Positions 1 to 10,193 are shown, counted from the stretch's first letter. The stretch is 64,000 bases of DNA from Flavobacterium keumense (GCF_029866485.1 NZ_CP092332.1:1984001-2048000); one strand, 5' to 3'. The notes: generated from the letters alone by a model not told the origin. Translations and numbers: made by a program.

Positions 1-71
1 AGCATGCTACCTTGCGTGCTGTATTTATAGAAATGACTAAAAAGAAAAATATTTGGAATTATATAAGTTGA
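1..71 (+). CDS. 3' end of an unidentified gene (partial)
   Basis: An open frame entering from the left edge (codons from position 3) reads about 22 residues ending in IWNYIS and stops with TGA at 69-71. The gene lies on the same strand as the efflux operon about 100 bp downstream. In many Bacteroidota a TetR-type regulator sits just upstream of an RND operon, so a regulator C-terminus is plausible, but the visible residues do not prove it. Confidence 0.35.
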   Translation, partial: HATLRAVFIEMTKKKNIWNYIS

Positions 72-126
72 ACTAATCAACTCAAAATAATAACTCCAAG
101 TTAGTCTATTATTAAATTCAATACCC

Positions 127-134
127 TAAATTTG
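127..134 (+). promoter_or_regulatory. Bacteroidota -7 element for the efflux operon
   Basis: TAAATTTG matches the Bacteroidota -7 consensus TAnnTTTG exactly and lies 35 bp before the adaptor start codon. No convincing -33 TTTG is visible at the usual spacing, so the promoter may need an activator or be weak. Confidence 0.5.
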
Positions 135-169
135 TGAATTGCGTTAATATGACACTATAATAAACTCTT

Positions 170-1228
170 ATGAAAATAAAAACTCTTGTTTACTCCTTAT
201 TAATTATAGGATTAGTTGGTTTAATTGGTTACCGAATTACAAAAAATAGTGATTCCAAAGGGCCTAAAGACAAAGAAAAAGACAAACAGCCTATTACGGT
301 AAGCGGATCGGTAGTTCACTTACAAACATTTGATAATAATTTAGCCCTTTCGGGTTCTATTGAAGCCAATGAGCAAGTGGAGATTCGTTCTGAGGTTTCA
401 GGAATTGTAAAAAATATCTATTTCCAAGAAGGTAGTAATGTTACGAAAGGCCAAGTACTGTTCAAAGTGAATGATATTGAACTGAAAGCGCAATTGGCTC
501 AAGCCAAAACCAAAGAAAGTTTAGCTTCTGAAAATGAAAGGAGAGCTAAATTACTGTTACAAAAAGAAGCAATTAGTCAAGAAGAATACGATGTTGCACG
601 CGCTGACTATCAATCTGCGAAAGCGCAAAGTCAATTGATTCAAGCACAAATTGAGAAAACTTCGGTACGCGCGCCTTTTTCAGGAAAGATTGGTTTGCGT
701 TCTATTTCGCCTGGGACATATGTTACTCCTACCCTTTTAGTAGCAAAATTGGTCAATGTTAACCAACTGAAAATCACTTTTTCTATTCCTGAAAAATATG
801 CTTCGCAAGTAAAAAAGAATGCCATCATTACGTTTAAAGTAACAGGAGCTGAACAACAAACTTATTCGGCTACAATTTATGCTATTGAACCCGAAGTAGA
901 AATTGCGACACGAACTTTAAAAGTGCGTGCTTTGGCAGACAATAAAGACGGAAAATTATTACCAGGTACATTTGCAAACGTTCAATTGCCTTTGGATATT
1001 ATCAAAGATGCCGTGGTTATTCCAACAGAAGCGATAATTCCAGTTCAAGACGGAAAAAAAGTATTCGTTGCTAACAAAGGAATGGCGAAAGAAATAATGG
1101 TGGAGACAGCCACAAGAACTGATGCGTCTATTTTAGTACTTTCAGGTTTAAAAGCAGGAGATACGGTTTTGACTTCGGGAGTGATGTCTTTGAAAGACGA
1201 AGCACCAATTATCGTTAAAGTTAAATAA
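170..1228 (+). CDS. RND efflux periplasmic adaptor (membrane fusion protein)
   Basis: 352-residue adaptor that would connect the inner-membrane RND pump to the outer-membrane TolC channel. Residues 4-21 form one hydrophobic N-terminal anchor with no lipobox cysteine. A lipoyl/barrel-sandwich half follows (about 57-100, with EVSGIV and EGSNVTKGQ), then an alpha-helical hairpin rich in Ala, Gln, Lys and Glu (about 103-160), the second lipoyl half (VRAPFSGKIG) and beta-barrel/membrane-proximal domains. Length and domain order are typical of the HlyD/AcrA family. First gene of a same-strand operon; the pump starts 35 bp downstream. Substrate cannot be deduced. Confidence 0.93.
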   Translation: MKIKTLVYSLLIIGLVGLIGYRITKNSDSKGPKDKEKDKQPITVSGSVVHLQTFDNNLALSGSIEANEQVEIRSEVSGIVKNIYFQEGSNVTKGQVLFKVNDIELKAQLAQAKTKESLASENERRAKLLLQKEAISQEEYDVARADYQSAKAQSQLIQAQIEKTSVRAPFSGKIGLRSISPGTYVTPTLLVAKLVNVNQLKITFSIPEKYASQVKKNAIITFKVTGAEQQTYSATIYAIEPEVEIATRTLKVRALADNKDGKLLPGTFANVQLPLDIIKDAVVIPTEAIIPVQDGKKVFVANKGMAKEIMVETATRTDASILVLSGLKAGDTVLTSGVMSLKDEAPIIVKVK

Positions 1229-1263
1229 AACTAATCGATTCACTTTTATTTTAAAAAACAGTA

Positions 1264-4200
1264 ATGAGTTTATCTACTTTAAGCATAAAAAGACCCGTTT
1301 TTACTATTGTAATCAATTTGACTATTATATTATTTGGATTGATTGGTTACAGCTTTTTGGGAATCCGAGAATTTCCATCCATTGATCCTGCGCAGGTATC
1401 TATACGCACTAATTACACTGGAGCAAATTCTGATATTATTGAGTCGCAAATTACAGAACCTCTAGAAAAAGCGATTAATTCAATTGACGGAATCCGCAAT
1501 GTTACTTCTTCAAGTATTCAAGGAAGTAGTAATATTACAGTCGAGTTTAATTTGGACAAAAATTTAGAAGAAGCAGCTAATGACGTTCGAGACAAAGTAT
1601 CTCAAGCTACTCGAAATTTGCCACAAGATATTGATGCACCGCCAGTAGTTTCTAAGGCTGATGCTAATAGTGACGCCATCATTTCGATGACTATTCAGAG
1701 TGATTCGAGAAACGCATTAGAATTAAGTGATTTTGCCGAAAACGTAATTGGGCAACGTTTGGAAACTATTCCAGGTGTGAGTGGTATCCAAATTTGGGGA
1801 CAAAAACGATACGCAATGCGTTTGTGGATTGACCCCGTAAAATTGGCTTCGTACGGTTGCACCGTTTCTGAAGTTCGAAATGCGTTAAGCAAACAAAACG
1901 TAGAATTACCTTCAGGAAAAATCACCGGTGCCAATACCGAATTAACGGTGAGAACCATTGGAAATTTGTCCAAAGCGGAAGAATTTAACAATATTATCAT
2001 TCGTTCAGAAGGAGAAAAAATTGTTCGTTTTAGTGATATTGGCAAAGCCGAAATTGGCCCTGAAAATGTTGAAACTAACATGACACAATCCGGCGTTCCT
2101 TTGGTGGGTGTAGCTATTGTACCGCGCCCAGGTGCCAACTATTTGGATATAGCTACAGCGTTTTACAAAGAGTACCAACGATTTAAAAAGGATTTACCAA
2201 AAGATATTCATTTAAATATTGTAATTGACAATACCGTTTTTGTTAAACAATCCGTAATTGAAGTAGCGGAAACTCTGGGGATTTCAATTATTTTGGTTAT
2301 TTTAATTATTTATTTGTTTTTTAGAGACTGGGCTATTGCTTTCAGACCTTTAATTGATATTCCAGTATCACTAATTGCTACGTTTTTTATCATGTGGCTC
2401 TTTGGATTTTCTATTAATGTATTGACTTTATTGGCTATTGTTTTAGCCACGGGATTAGTAGTAGATGACGGAATTGTAGTTACTGAAAATATTTTCAAAA
2501 AAGTAGAAGAAGGCATGACGCCAATCGAAGCAGCTATCAAAGGATCTAACGAAATCTTTTTTGCGGTGATTTCAATTTCTATCACTCTGGCAGCGGTGTT
2601 CTTACCCGTAATTTTCTTGGAAGGGTTTGTTGGACGATTATTCCGAGAATTTGGAGTGGTTATTGGAGCCGCCGTATTGGTTTCGGCTTTTGTATCCCTT
2701 ACGCTTACGCCAATGCTGAATGCCTATTTAATGAAAGGCGGAAAACAGGAAAAATCTAAATTTTACCAGTTAACCGAGCCCTATTTCCAACAATTAAATG
2801 CTGGTTATGCTAATGCTTTGGAGCGTTTCATGAAAAAGAAATGGTTGAGTTTCCCAATTTTGATTGTGTGTTTTGGATTAATTTATCTGTTCTTTAATCT
2901 ATTAAAAAAAGAAACAGCTCCTTATGATGATCGAAGCGGAATGGTAGTAAGAACCACAACCCCTGAAGGAGCTTCTTATGAATACACCGATAAATTTATG
3001 CAAGAATTATCCCGATTGGTCGATGATTCTATTCCTGAGAAAAAAGTTGCTTTAGTAATTACATCACCTGGTTTCAACGCTTCTTCTGTTAATAGTGGAT
3101 TTGTTAGAATTTCATTAGTTGAACCTAATGAACGAAAGGTTTCTCAAAAAGAGATTGCTGAAAAAGTAACCAAGTGGACCAATAATTATTCTGAAGCAAA
3201 AACAGCCGTGATTGAACAACCAACTATTGCGGTAAATAGACGTGGGGGTTTGCCAATTCAGTACATTATTCAAGCGCCTAATTTTGAAAAATTACGAGAA
3301 AAAATTCCATTGTTTATGGAAGAAGCGGCTAAAAACGAAACCTTCTCTACTACCGATGTTAATTTGAAATTCAACAAGCCTGAAATCAATGTTAGTATTA
3401 ATAGAGAGAAAGCCGAAAGTCTAGGGGTTTCAGTACTAGATGTAGCACAAACATTACAACTATCATTAAGTGGGCAACGTTTTGGTTATTTCATTCGCAA
3501 TGGAAAACAATACCAAGTGATTGGTCAATTTGAGAAAAATGACCGTTCCAAACCTTTGGATTTGACTTCAATGTATGTCAAAAACAACAAAGGCGAATTA
3601 ATTCAAATGGACAACGTAATTACTATTGAAGAGCAAAGTAATCCTCCTCAATTGTACCATAATAATCGATACATGTCGGCTACTGTTTCTGCCGGATTAG
3701 CTCCTGGCAAAAGTATTAGCGATGGAATTGAGGCTATGGACGCAATCAAAGCCAAAGTTTTAGACGACACTTTTACTACTGATTTGGGTGGAGAATCTCG
3801 AGATTTTGTCGAAAGTAGCTCCAACACTTCGTTTGCCTTTGGATTAGCCTTACTATTAATATTTTTAATTCTTGCGGCTCAATTTGAAAGTTTTATCGAT
3901 CCATTTATTATTATTTTAACCGTACCAATGGCCGTTGCTGGAGCGTTATTTTCGTTGTGGTTATTCAATCAAACGTGGAATATTTTTAGCCAAATTGGAA
4001 CCATCATGTTAATTGGTTTGGTAACCAAAAATGGAATCCTAATTGTGGAATTTGCGAATCAATTACGCGAGCAAGGAAAACCTAAGCTAGAAGCTATTTT
4101 GGAAGCTTCAGAAGCACGCCTCCGCCCTATCTTAATGACGAGTTTAGCCATTGCTTTAGGTGCTTTACCAATTGCCTTATCATTAGGTGCCGCTTCTAAT

Positions 4201-4359
4201 AGTAGAATCGGTATGGGAGTTGTCATTGTTGGGGGAACCGTTTTCTCATTAATTTTGACTTTATTCGTTATTCCAGCCTTATATTTAATGTGGTCGAAAG
4301 CCAGAAAACATTATCCTGAATTTGATCATATTAACGAATACGAACAAGAAAGTAAATAA
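1264..4359 (+). CDS. RND efflux pump inner-membrane transporter (AcrB/MexF-like, HAE-1)
   Basis: 1031-residue proton-driven efflux pump. The N-terminus (SIKRPVFTIVINLTIILFG) is the usual first helix, followed by a large periplasmic porter loop, helices 2-6, a second loop and helices 8-12. The proton-relay Asp pair is present in GLVVDDGIVVTENI near residue 400, and the relay Lys in LIGLVTKNGILIVEFANQ near residue 920. Full length and undamaged. It would expel hydrophobic or amphiphilic compounds taken from the periplasm or membrane. TolC starts 2 bp after its stop codon, so the two are almost certainly cotranscribed. Confidence 0.95.
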   Translation: MSLSTLSIKRPVFTIVINLTIILFGLIGYSFLGIREFPSIDPAQVSIRTNYTGANSDIIESQITEPLEKAINSIDGIRNVTSSSIQGSSNITVEFNLDKNLEEAANDVRDKVSQATRNLPQDIDAPPVVSKADANSDAIISMTIQSDSRNALELSDFAENVIGQRLETIPGVSGIQIWGQKRYAMRLWIDPVKLASYGCTVSEVRNALSKQNVELPSGKITGANTELTVRTIGNLSKAEEFNNIIIRSEGEKIVRFSDIGKAEIGPENVETNMTQSGVPLVGVAIVPRPGANYLDIATAFYKEYQRFKKDLPKDIHLNIVIDNTVFVKQSVIEVAETLGISIILVILIIYLFFRDWAIAFRPLIDIPVSLIATFFIMWLFGFSINVLTLLAIVLATGLVVDDGIVVTENIFKKVEEGMTPIEAAIKGSNEIFFAVISISITLAAVFLPVIFLEGFVGRLFREFGVVIGAAVLVSAFVSLTLTPMLNAYLMKGGKQEKSKFYQLTEPYFQQLNAGYANALERFMKKKWLSFPILIVCFGLIYLFFNLLKKETAPYDDRSGMVVRTTTPEGASYEYTDKFMQELSRLVDDSIPEKKVALVITSPGFNASSVNSGFVRISLVEPNERKVSQKEIAEKVTKWTNNYSEAKTAVIEQPTIAVNRRGGLPIQYIIQAPNFEKLREKIPLFMEEAAKNETFSTTDVNLKFNKPEINVSINREKAESLGVSVLDVAQTLQLSLSGQRFGYFIRNGKQYQVIGQFEKNDRSKPLDLTSMYVKNNKGELIQMDNVITIEEQSNPPQLYHNNRYMSATVSAGLAPGKSISDGIEAMDAIKAKVLDDTFTTDLGGESRDFVESSSNTSFAFGLALLLIFLILAAQFESFIDPFIIILTVPMAVAGALFSLWLFNQTWNIFSQIGTIMLIGLVTKNGILIVEFANQLREQGKPKLEAILEASEARLRPILMTSLAIALGALPIALSLGAASNSRIGMGVVIVGGTVFSLILTLFVIPALYLMWSKARKHYPEFDHINEYEQESK

Positions 4360-4361
4360 GT

Positions 4362-5672
4362 ATGACAAAGTATCAATTCATCATAGCTAGTATTTTATTT
4401 TTTGCATTTAGCAATACAAATGCTCAAGAAATCATATCACTTGAAACTGCCGTAAAAGTAGCTTTAGAAAACAATTACGAAATAAAAATTGCTTCGAATA
4501 ATTCGCTAATCAATGCAACTAATGTAACTGTTGGTAATGCAGGAATGTTACCTACAGTAGCCGCTACAATAACAGATAACAATAGAGTACAAAATAGTTC
4601 GCAAACCTTACAAAATGGGACTACTAACTCATTAGACAATGCTAAAAATAATAGTTTGAATTATGGCGTTAATCTAGATTGGACGGTATTTGACGGATTC
4701 AAAATGTTTGCCAAATTGGACCAATTAAAAGAGTTACAAAAATTGGGAGAAGCACAGTTGAAACAAACAATTCTGACTAAAATTAGTGCTGTGACTAGTA
4801 CGTATTTTGATTTAGTACAACAACAACAGCAATTGAAAGCTTTAGATTCTACCATTGTAATTTCGAACCAACGCTTAGCATTGGCACAAAATCGTTTTAC
4901 AATTGGAAAAGCCTCTAAATTAGAAGTCTTAAATGCTCAAGTTGATTTAAATACTGATAAGGTCTCTCTATTAAGACAAAAGGATTTGTATGCCAATACT
5001 AAAATTCTTTTCAATCAAATTTTAGCTCGAGATACCAAAACCGATTTTAAAGTAATTGATACTATTAAAGTCGATGCTAATTTAGTTTTAAACGAATTAA
5101 CTTCTTTAGCTGAAAAACAAAACCCTCAATTAGAAGCCCAAATTATTGCTTTAAAAGTAGCTGAACTGCAACTAAAACAAGTTAGAGCCAATAGATATCC
5201 AAGTTTAAAACTGAGTACTGGTTACAATTTAGCCAATACACAAGCCAGTTTGGGATTTGCTACAGCCACATCTGCCAAAGGTTTTAATTATGGATTTAGT
5301 GCTGCTTTAAATATCTTTGACGGTTTGTCACAGAATAGAAATGAAAAAATAGCACATCTTCAAATTGATAATTCAAAGTTAATTCTTGAAGAGCAAAAAT
5401 TAGCCTTACAATCGCAATTAGCTACTTCATTTCAAACCTATACCACTAATTTAGAATTGATTAGTTTGGAAGAAAAAAATGAAGCGATAGCCAAACAAAA
5501 TTTAGCTATTACCTTAGACAAATTCAAAATTGGAACGATTACTACCCTAGAATTCAGAGCCGCACAATTGAATTATGTGAATGCGAAAGTGAGAAATAGT
5601 AATGCGCAATTCCAAGCTAAATTATCTGAAATTGCTTTGAAAGAATTGGCAGGAATTATTAACTTAAATTAA
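4362..5672 (+). CDS. TolC-family outer membrane efflux protein
   Basis: 436 residues. A cleavable signal peptide (about 1-21, ending NTNAQ) precedes two OEP repeats rich in Ala, Gln, Leu and Asn, which form the periplasmic coiled-coil tunnel and the outer-membrane barrel. Family hallmarks include SLETAVKVALENNYEIKIA at the start of the mature protein and LDWTVFDG/LNIFDG strands in the two repeats. It completes the tripartite pump with the two upstream genes; the 2-bp gap suggests tight translational linkage. Confidence 0.93.
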   Translation: MTKYQFIIASILFFAFSNTNAQEIISLETAVKVALENNYEIKIASNNSLINATNVTVGNAGMLPTVAATITDNNRVQNSSQTLQNGTTNSLDNAKNNSLNYGVNLDWTVFDGFKMFAKLDQLKELQKLGEAQLKQTILTKISAVTSTYFDLVQQQQQLKALDSTIVISNQRLALAQNRFTIGKASKLEVLNAQVDLNTDKVSLLRQKDLYANTKILFNQILARDTKTDFKVIDTIKVDANLVLNELTSLAEKQNPQLEAQIIALKVAELQLKQVRANRYPSLKLSTGYNLANTQASLGFATATSAKGFNYGFSAALNIFDGLSQNRNEKIAHLQIDNSKLILEEQKLALQSQLATSFQTYTTNLELISLEEKNEAIAKQNLAITLDKFKIGTITTLEFRAAQLNYVNAKVRNSNAQFQAKLSEIALKELAGIINLN

Positions 5673-5680
5673 TAATACAA

Positions 5681-6544
5681 ATGACATCTTATAACCCAAA
5701 AGACTGGATTAGTTTTATATTTTATTTTAGTAAGGCCGACACCTTTCGAAAGTTAATTCCGATAATGATTATTATCGGAATTTATTCAGGAATTATCGCT
5801 TATCTTGAAATTGAATATTGGCACTTACCGGAAGTTAGTCATGTGAAAAATATCTCAATGATGCATGGTATGTTGGGTTTCGTCATTTCATTATTGTTAG
5901 CTTACAGAACAAATACGGCTTATGATCGTTGGTGGGAAGGAAGAAAAATGTGGGGAAGTTTAGTAAATAGTTCTCGAAATCTAGCTATCAAGCTCAATGC
6001 TATGTTAATAGATGACAATGATCGTGATTTTTTTAAAAAAATGATTCCGCATTATGCTACTATTTTAAGAAAACATTTAAACGATAGCGAAACAGGAAAA
6101 CAATTATTTGATGATGTTGATTTAGAAGTTGATTACCACAAACACCGTCCGAATCAAGTTGCCAATAAATTATTCGTGAAAGTAAATAATTTGTACCTTT
6201 CAAAAAAATTGACTGGAGATCAACTAATCGTTATCAATAATGAATTACAATCTTTTACTGATATTTGTGGCGCATGTGAGCGAATTAAGAACACACCTAT
6301 ACCCTATTCTTACAGTGCATTCATAAAGAAATTTATTTTTATTTATGTTTTAACATTGCCTTTTGGTTATGTGTTTAGTTTAGGATACTATGTCATTCCT
6401 GTGGTTGTATTTATCTTTTACGTTCTTGCTAGTTTAGAACTAATTGCCGAAGAAATTGAAGATCCCTTTGGAGAGGATGCTAATGATTTACCTACAAAAA
6501 AAATAGCTGAAAATATTAAAAAGCATATTGAAGAAATATTATAA
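5681..6544 (+). CDS. Bestrophin-like (UPF0187) channel protein
   Basis: 287 residues with about four membrane segments (first near 25-45, second near 65-80, a C-terminal pair near 218-250). The bestrophin signature RTNTAYDRWWEGRKMWG sits near residue 75. Family members form pentameric ion channels; bacterial homologues studied conduct cations or anions. The gene starts 8 bp after the TolC stop and so appears to be the fourth gene of the efflux operon, an association with no obvious textbook explanation. Family assignment is strong; ion selectivity is unknown. Confidence 0.88.
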   Translation: MTSYNPKDWISFIFYFSKADTFRKLIPIMIIIGIYSGIIAYLEIEYWHLPEVSHVKNISMMHGMLGFVISLLLAYRTNTAYDRWWEGRKMWGSLVNSSRNLAIKLNAMLIDDNDRDFFKKMIPHYATILRKHLNDSETGKQLFDDVDLEVDYHKHRPNQVANKLFVKVNNLYLSKKLTGDQLIVINNELQSFTDICGACERIKNTPIPYSYSAFIKKFIFIYVLTLPFGYVFSLGYYVIPVVVFIFYVLASLELIAEEIEDPFGEDANDLPTKKIAENIKKHIEEIL

Positions 6545-6559
6545 ATCCTAATTAAATAT

Positions 6560-7576
6560 ATGAAAATTAGTACTAAAATTATTACAGTTGTAATTCTTTC
6601 TTTTATTGTCTCTTGTCAAAAAAGTACCACTGAAAATTCATCTGTGTATTTTGAGAAAACAACCGATAGTATTCAAAACGGTGGCGTAAAAGTAATCCCA
6701 ATTACTACTTCAAAGGGAACTTTTAACGTTTGGACCAAACGCATTGGAAATAATCCAAAAATCAAATTATTGCTTCTTAATGGTGGACCTGGGGCTACAC
6801 ACGAGTATTTTGAGTGTTTTGAAAATTTCCTACCGGCTGAAGGAATTGAATTTATTTATTATGACCAATTGGGTTGTGGGAACTCTGATAATCCAAATGA
6901 TGTTGCGCTTTGGGATTTAGGACGCTATGTAGAGGAAGTAGAACAAGTTAGAAAGGCATTGCATTTAGACGCATCTAATTTTTATTTGTTAGGACACTCT
7001 TGGGGAGGTATTTTAGCGATGGAGTATGCATTGAAATACCAACATAATATGAAAGGATTGATTATTTCTAACATGATGTCTAGCTGTCCTGAATATGGGA
7101 AATATGCCGATGAAGTGTTAGCCAAGCAAATGGATACAAAAGTATTGGCCGAACTCAACCAAATTGAAGCAACAAAAGATTTCTCAAATCCAAGATATAT
7201 GGAATTATTGATTCCAAACTTTTATGAAAAACACATTCTTCGTTTTCCTGCAAAAGATTGGCCAGAACCAGTGAATCGCTCTTTTGGTAAAATGAATCAA
7301 TCATTGTATGTCACTATGCAAGGTCCAAGTGAATTTGGAATTTCTGGAAAATTAGAAAAATGGGATAGAAAAGCCGATTTGAAAAATATCACTATTCCTA
7401 CTCTAGTGATTGGAGCTAAATACGACACTATGGATCCCAAACATATGGAAGAAATGTCAAAATTAGTTCAAAATGGAACTTATTTATTTTGTCCAAAAGG
7501 AAGTCACATGGATTTTTATGACGATCAAAAAGTATATTTTGGAGGTTTAATTCCATTTTTAAAAAAGAATAATTAA
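6560..7576 (+). CDS. Proline iminopeptidase-like alpha/beta hydrolase, lipoprotein
   Basis: 338 residues. The signal peptide ends in a lipobox (FIVSC, Cys19), so the enzyme should be lipid-anchored in the periplasm or outer membrane. The alpha/beta-hydrolase fold shows the oxyanion motif LNGGPG (73-78), nucleophile elbow GHSWGG (Ser147), an acid candidate in GAKYDTMDP and a catalytic His in KGSHMDF. NGGPG plus GHSWGG is the S33 (prolyl aminopeptidase) pattern. It probably trims N-terminal proline from peptides, but other S33 hydrolase activities are possible. It lies 15 bp after the bestrophin gene and may be cotranscribed. Confidence 0.85.
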   Translation: MKISTKIITVVILSFIVSCQKSTTENSSVYFEKTTDSIQNGGVKVIPITTSKGTFNVWTKRIGNNPKIKLLLLNGGPGATHEYFECFENFLPAEGIEFIYYDQLGCGNSDNPNDVALWDLGRYVEEVEQVRKALHLDASNFYLLGHSWGGILAMEYALKYQHNMKGLIISNMMSSCPEYGKYADEVLAKQMDTKVLAELNQIEATKDFSNPRYMELLIPNFYEKHILRFPAKDWPEPVNRSFGKMNQSLYVTMQGPSEFGISGKLEKWDRKADLKNITIPTLVIGAKYDTMDPKHMEEMSKLVQNGTYLFCPKGSHMDFYDDQKVYFGGLIPFLKKNN

Positions 7577-7656
7577 AATAAAAAAATAATTATTTCAAAT
7601 AATAATAAAGACTTTCAAAAATCAAAAAAATGTTTCCAACTCCAACACGCAATCCT

Positions 7657-7664
7657 TATATTTG
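7657..7664 (+). promoter_or_regulatory. Bacteroidota -7 element for pheT
   Basis: TATATTTG, a perfect TAnnTTTG match, lies 22 bp before the pheT start codon in the 109-bp gap after the hydrolase gene. This implies a very short leader, too short for a T-box or attenuator. Confidence 0.7.
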
Positions 7665-7685
7665 CAAACCTGAAAAAAAATCACA

Positions 7686-10106
7686 ATGAAAATATCATAC
7701 AACTGGCTTAAACAATTCATCAAAATCGATTGGCAATCTGAAGAAACTTCAGCTTTATTGACCGACTTAGGTTTGGAAGTAGAAGTGGTTGAAAAATACC
7801 AATCAGTAAAAGGAGGTTTAGAAGGAATTGTAGTGGGACACGTTTTAACTTGTGCACCTCACCCAGATGCTGACCGACTAAAAATCACAACAGTAGATTT
7901 AGGTGATGGCATTCCAGTTCAAATTGTATGTGGTGCTAACAATGTTGCCGCTGGACAAAAAGTACCTGTAGCCACAATTGGAACTATTTTATACGATAAA
8001 GTAGGAGAAGCATTTACAATCAAAAAAGGTAAAATTCGTGGACAAGAAAGTCACGGAATGATTTGTGCTGAAGATGAAATTGGTCTTGGTACTAGCCACG
8101 ACGGAATTATGGTACTAGACGAATCATTGCAACCCGGAACTCCCGCTGCTACCGTTTTTAAAATTGAAAATGACGAAGTATTCGAAATTGGATTAACTCC
8201 CAATCGCGCCGATGCCATGAGTCATCTTGGTACCGCTCGTGATTTACGAGCCGGAATGCTTCAAAAAGGGACTCATGTAGAATTGATTACTCCTTCTGTA
8301 AGTAAATTTAGAGTAGATAAACGTACACTAAAAATTGATATTGACGTAAAAGATAGTAAATTGGTTCCTAGGTATTGCGGAGTAACTATTTCTGGAATTA
8401 CAGTAAAACCATCTCCAACTTGGTTACAAAATCGTTTGAAAGCCATTGGATTAAATCCAAAAAATAATATTGTGGATGTTACTAATTATGTATTACACGA
8501 ATTGGGACAACCACTTCACGCCTTTGACGCTGCTAAAATTAGCGGTAAAGTGATTGTAAAAACAGTACCTTCTGGAACTAAATTCACAACTCTTGATGAT
8601 ATAGAACGAAGTTTGCACGAAGAAGACATTATGATTTGCGACGAAAAAGGACCTTTGTGTATTGCAGGAGTTTTTGGAGGAAAAGATTCAGGGGTTTCAG
8701 AAAGCACCAATGCCATTTTATTGGAAAGTGCCTATTTTAATCCAGTAAGTATTCGTAAAACTGCCAAAAGACACCAATTAAGTACAGATGCGTCGTTCCG
8801 TTTTGAAAGAGGAATAGATCCTTCGATTACCGAATATGCTTTAAAACGCGCAGCATTATTAATTCAAGAAGTAGCTGGTGGCGAAATCACATCCGATATA
8901 ATTGACGTATACCCAAAAAATGTAGAAGACTTTAGTGTTTTCTTAAACTTTAACAAAGTAACCAAGATCATTGGCCAAGAAATTCCAAAAGACACTATCA
9001 AAAAAATATTGGTCTCTCTTGATATTAAAGTAAATAGTGTTTCTGACTCAGGATTGGGTTTAACAATTCCAGCATACCGAGTTGATGTACAACGCGAAAT
9101 TGATGTTATTGAAGAGATTTTAAGAGTGTACGGTTACAACAATATCAAATTTTCCAACAAGGTTAACGCTACAGTTTCTAATTCTCCAAGAACGGAAGAT
9201 TACAAAATCCAAAATGTGGTAGCCACACAATTGAATTCACAAGGATTTCACGAAATGATGGCTAACTCATTGACAACAGCTAACTACATTCAACTTTCAG
9301 AAATGTTGAAAGAAGAACATAATGTTAGTATACTAAATCCTTTAAGTAGTGATTTGGCAACCATGCGTCAATCTTTACTATTTTCTGGATTAGAAGCAAT
9401 TTCGTATAATATCAATAGAAAAAATACCGATTTAAAATTATTTGAATTCGGAAAAACCTATCACAATTTCCCTTCAGGATATGAAGAGCAAAAACATTTA
9501 ACACTTTTCCTTACAGGAAATAGAAATCAAGAAACGTGGACAGCAAGTCAAAAACCGACAGATTTCTTTTTATTTAAAGGATATGTAAATGCTGTTTTAG
9601 AACGATTAGGAATTCAGAAAACACAAAACCAACCATTAACATCTGATGTATTTTCTGAAGGAATTGCAGTTAGCCTAGGAAAAGATACTATAGTAGAAAT
9701 AGGAGTCGTAAAGAAATCTATTTTAAAACACTTCGGAATCAAACAAGAAGTGTTCTTTGCTGATTTCAATTGGGCAGCTATTTTGAAATTAATTTCGAAT
9801 AAGATTAAATTCGTCGAAATTCCAAAATACCCTGAAGTTCGTAGAGATTTAGCATTGTTAATCGACCAAACTGTTACTTACGAAAGTATTTATACTATTG
9901 CAAAACAAACTGAAAAATCATTATTGAAAAACATTGATTTGTTTGATGTATACGAAGGACAAAACTTACCCGAAGGTAAAAAGTCATATGCATTAAGTTT
10001 TAGTATTCAAGACAGTTCGAAAACCTTAACTGATGAGCAAATTGACAAAATTATGACTAAGTTACAGAAGAATTTTGAATCAGAACTAGGTGCTGTTTTG
10101 AGATAA
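7686..10106 (+). CDS. pheT: Phenylalanyl-tRNA synthetase beta subunit
   Basis: 806 residues, the usual bacterial PheT length. In order: N-terminal start MKISYNWLKQF; tRNA-binding OB domain (about 40-150, GHVLTCAPHPDADRLKI); B3/B4 editing domain (SRNY-equivalent region and NNIVDVTNYVLHELGQPLHAFD); B5 domain; catalytic-like core (AILNPLSSDLATMRQSLL type segment); C-terminal FDX-ACB anticodon-binding domain (EIPKYPEVRRDLALLID onward). It pairs with PheS, not in this window, to charge tRNA-Phe. It ends at a strong bidirectional terminator. Confidence 0.98.
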   Translation: MKISYNWLKQFIKIDWQSEETSALLTDLGLEVEVVEKYQSVKGGLEGIVVGHVLTCAPHPDADRLKITTVDLGDGIPVQIVCGANNVAAGQKVPVATIGTILYDKVGEAFTIKKGKIRGQESHGMICAEDEIGLGTSHDGIMVLDESLQPGTPAATVFKIENDEVFEIGLTPNRADAMSHLGTARDLRAGMLQKGTHVELITPSVSKFRVDKRTLKIDIDVKDSKLVPRYCGVTISGITVKPSPTWLQNRLKAIGLNPKNNIVDVTNYVLHELGQPLHAFDAAKISGKVIVKTVPSGTKFTTLDDIERSLHEEDIMICDEKGPLCIAGVFGGKDSGVSESTNAILLESAYFNPVSIRKTAKRHQLSTDASFRFERGIDPSITEYALKRAALLIQEVAGGEITSDIIDVYPKNVEDFSVFLNFNKVTKIIGQEIPKDTIKKILVSLDIKVNSVSDSGLGLTIPAYRVDVQREIDVIEEILRVYGYNNIKFSNKVNATVSNSPRTEDYKIQNVVATQLNSQGFHEMMANSLTTANYIQLSEMLKEEHNVSILNPLSSDLATMRQSLLFSGLEAISYNINRKNTDLKLFEFGKTYHNFPSGYEEQKHLTLFLTGNRNQETWTASQKPTDFFLFKGYVNAVLERLGIQKTQNQPLTSDVFSEGIAVSLGKDTIVEIGVVKKSILKHFGIKQEVFFADFNWAAILKLISNKIKFVEIPKYPEVRRDLALLIDQTVTYESIYTIAKQTEKSLLKNIDLFDVYEGQNLPEGKKSYALSFSIQDSSKTLTDEQIDKIMTKLQKNFESELGAVLR

Positions 10107-10130
10107 TTTAATTTAACATCATAAAATTTA

Positions 10131-10160
10131 AAACCCCAAATCTAATTAGATTTGGGGTTT
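10131..10160. terminator. Bidirectional rho-independent terminator
   Basis: A perfect inverted repeat with arms AAACCCCAAATCTAA and its complement, flanked by A-runs on the left and T-runs on the right. It separates pheT (+) from the converging two-component operon (-) and can end both transcripts. Confidence 0.9.
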
Positions 10161-10193
10161 TTTATCAAAGCTGCTTAAAATTGAATTCGTAAT

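Noticed and set aside
1695-2138. 147-codon antisense frame in the RND pump gene
   Set aside because: A shadow of a well-conserved coding frame, with no promoter and no recognisable product.
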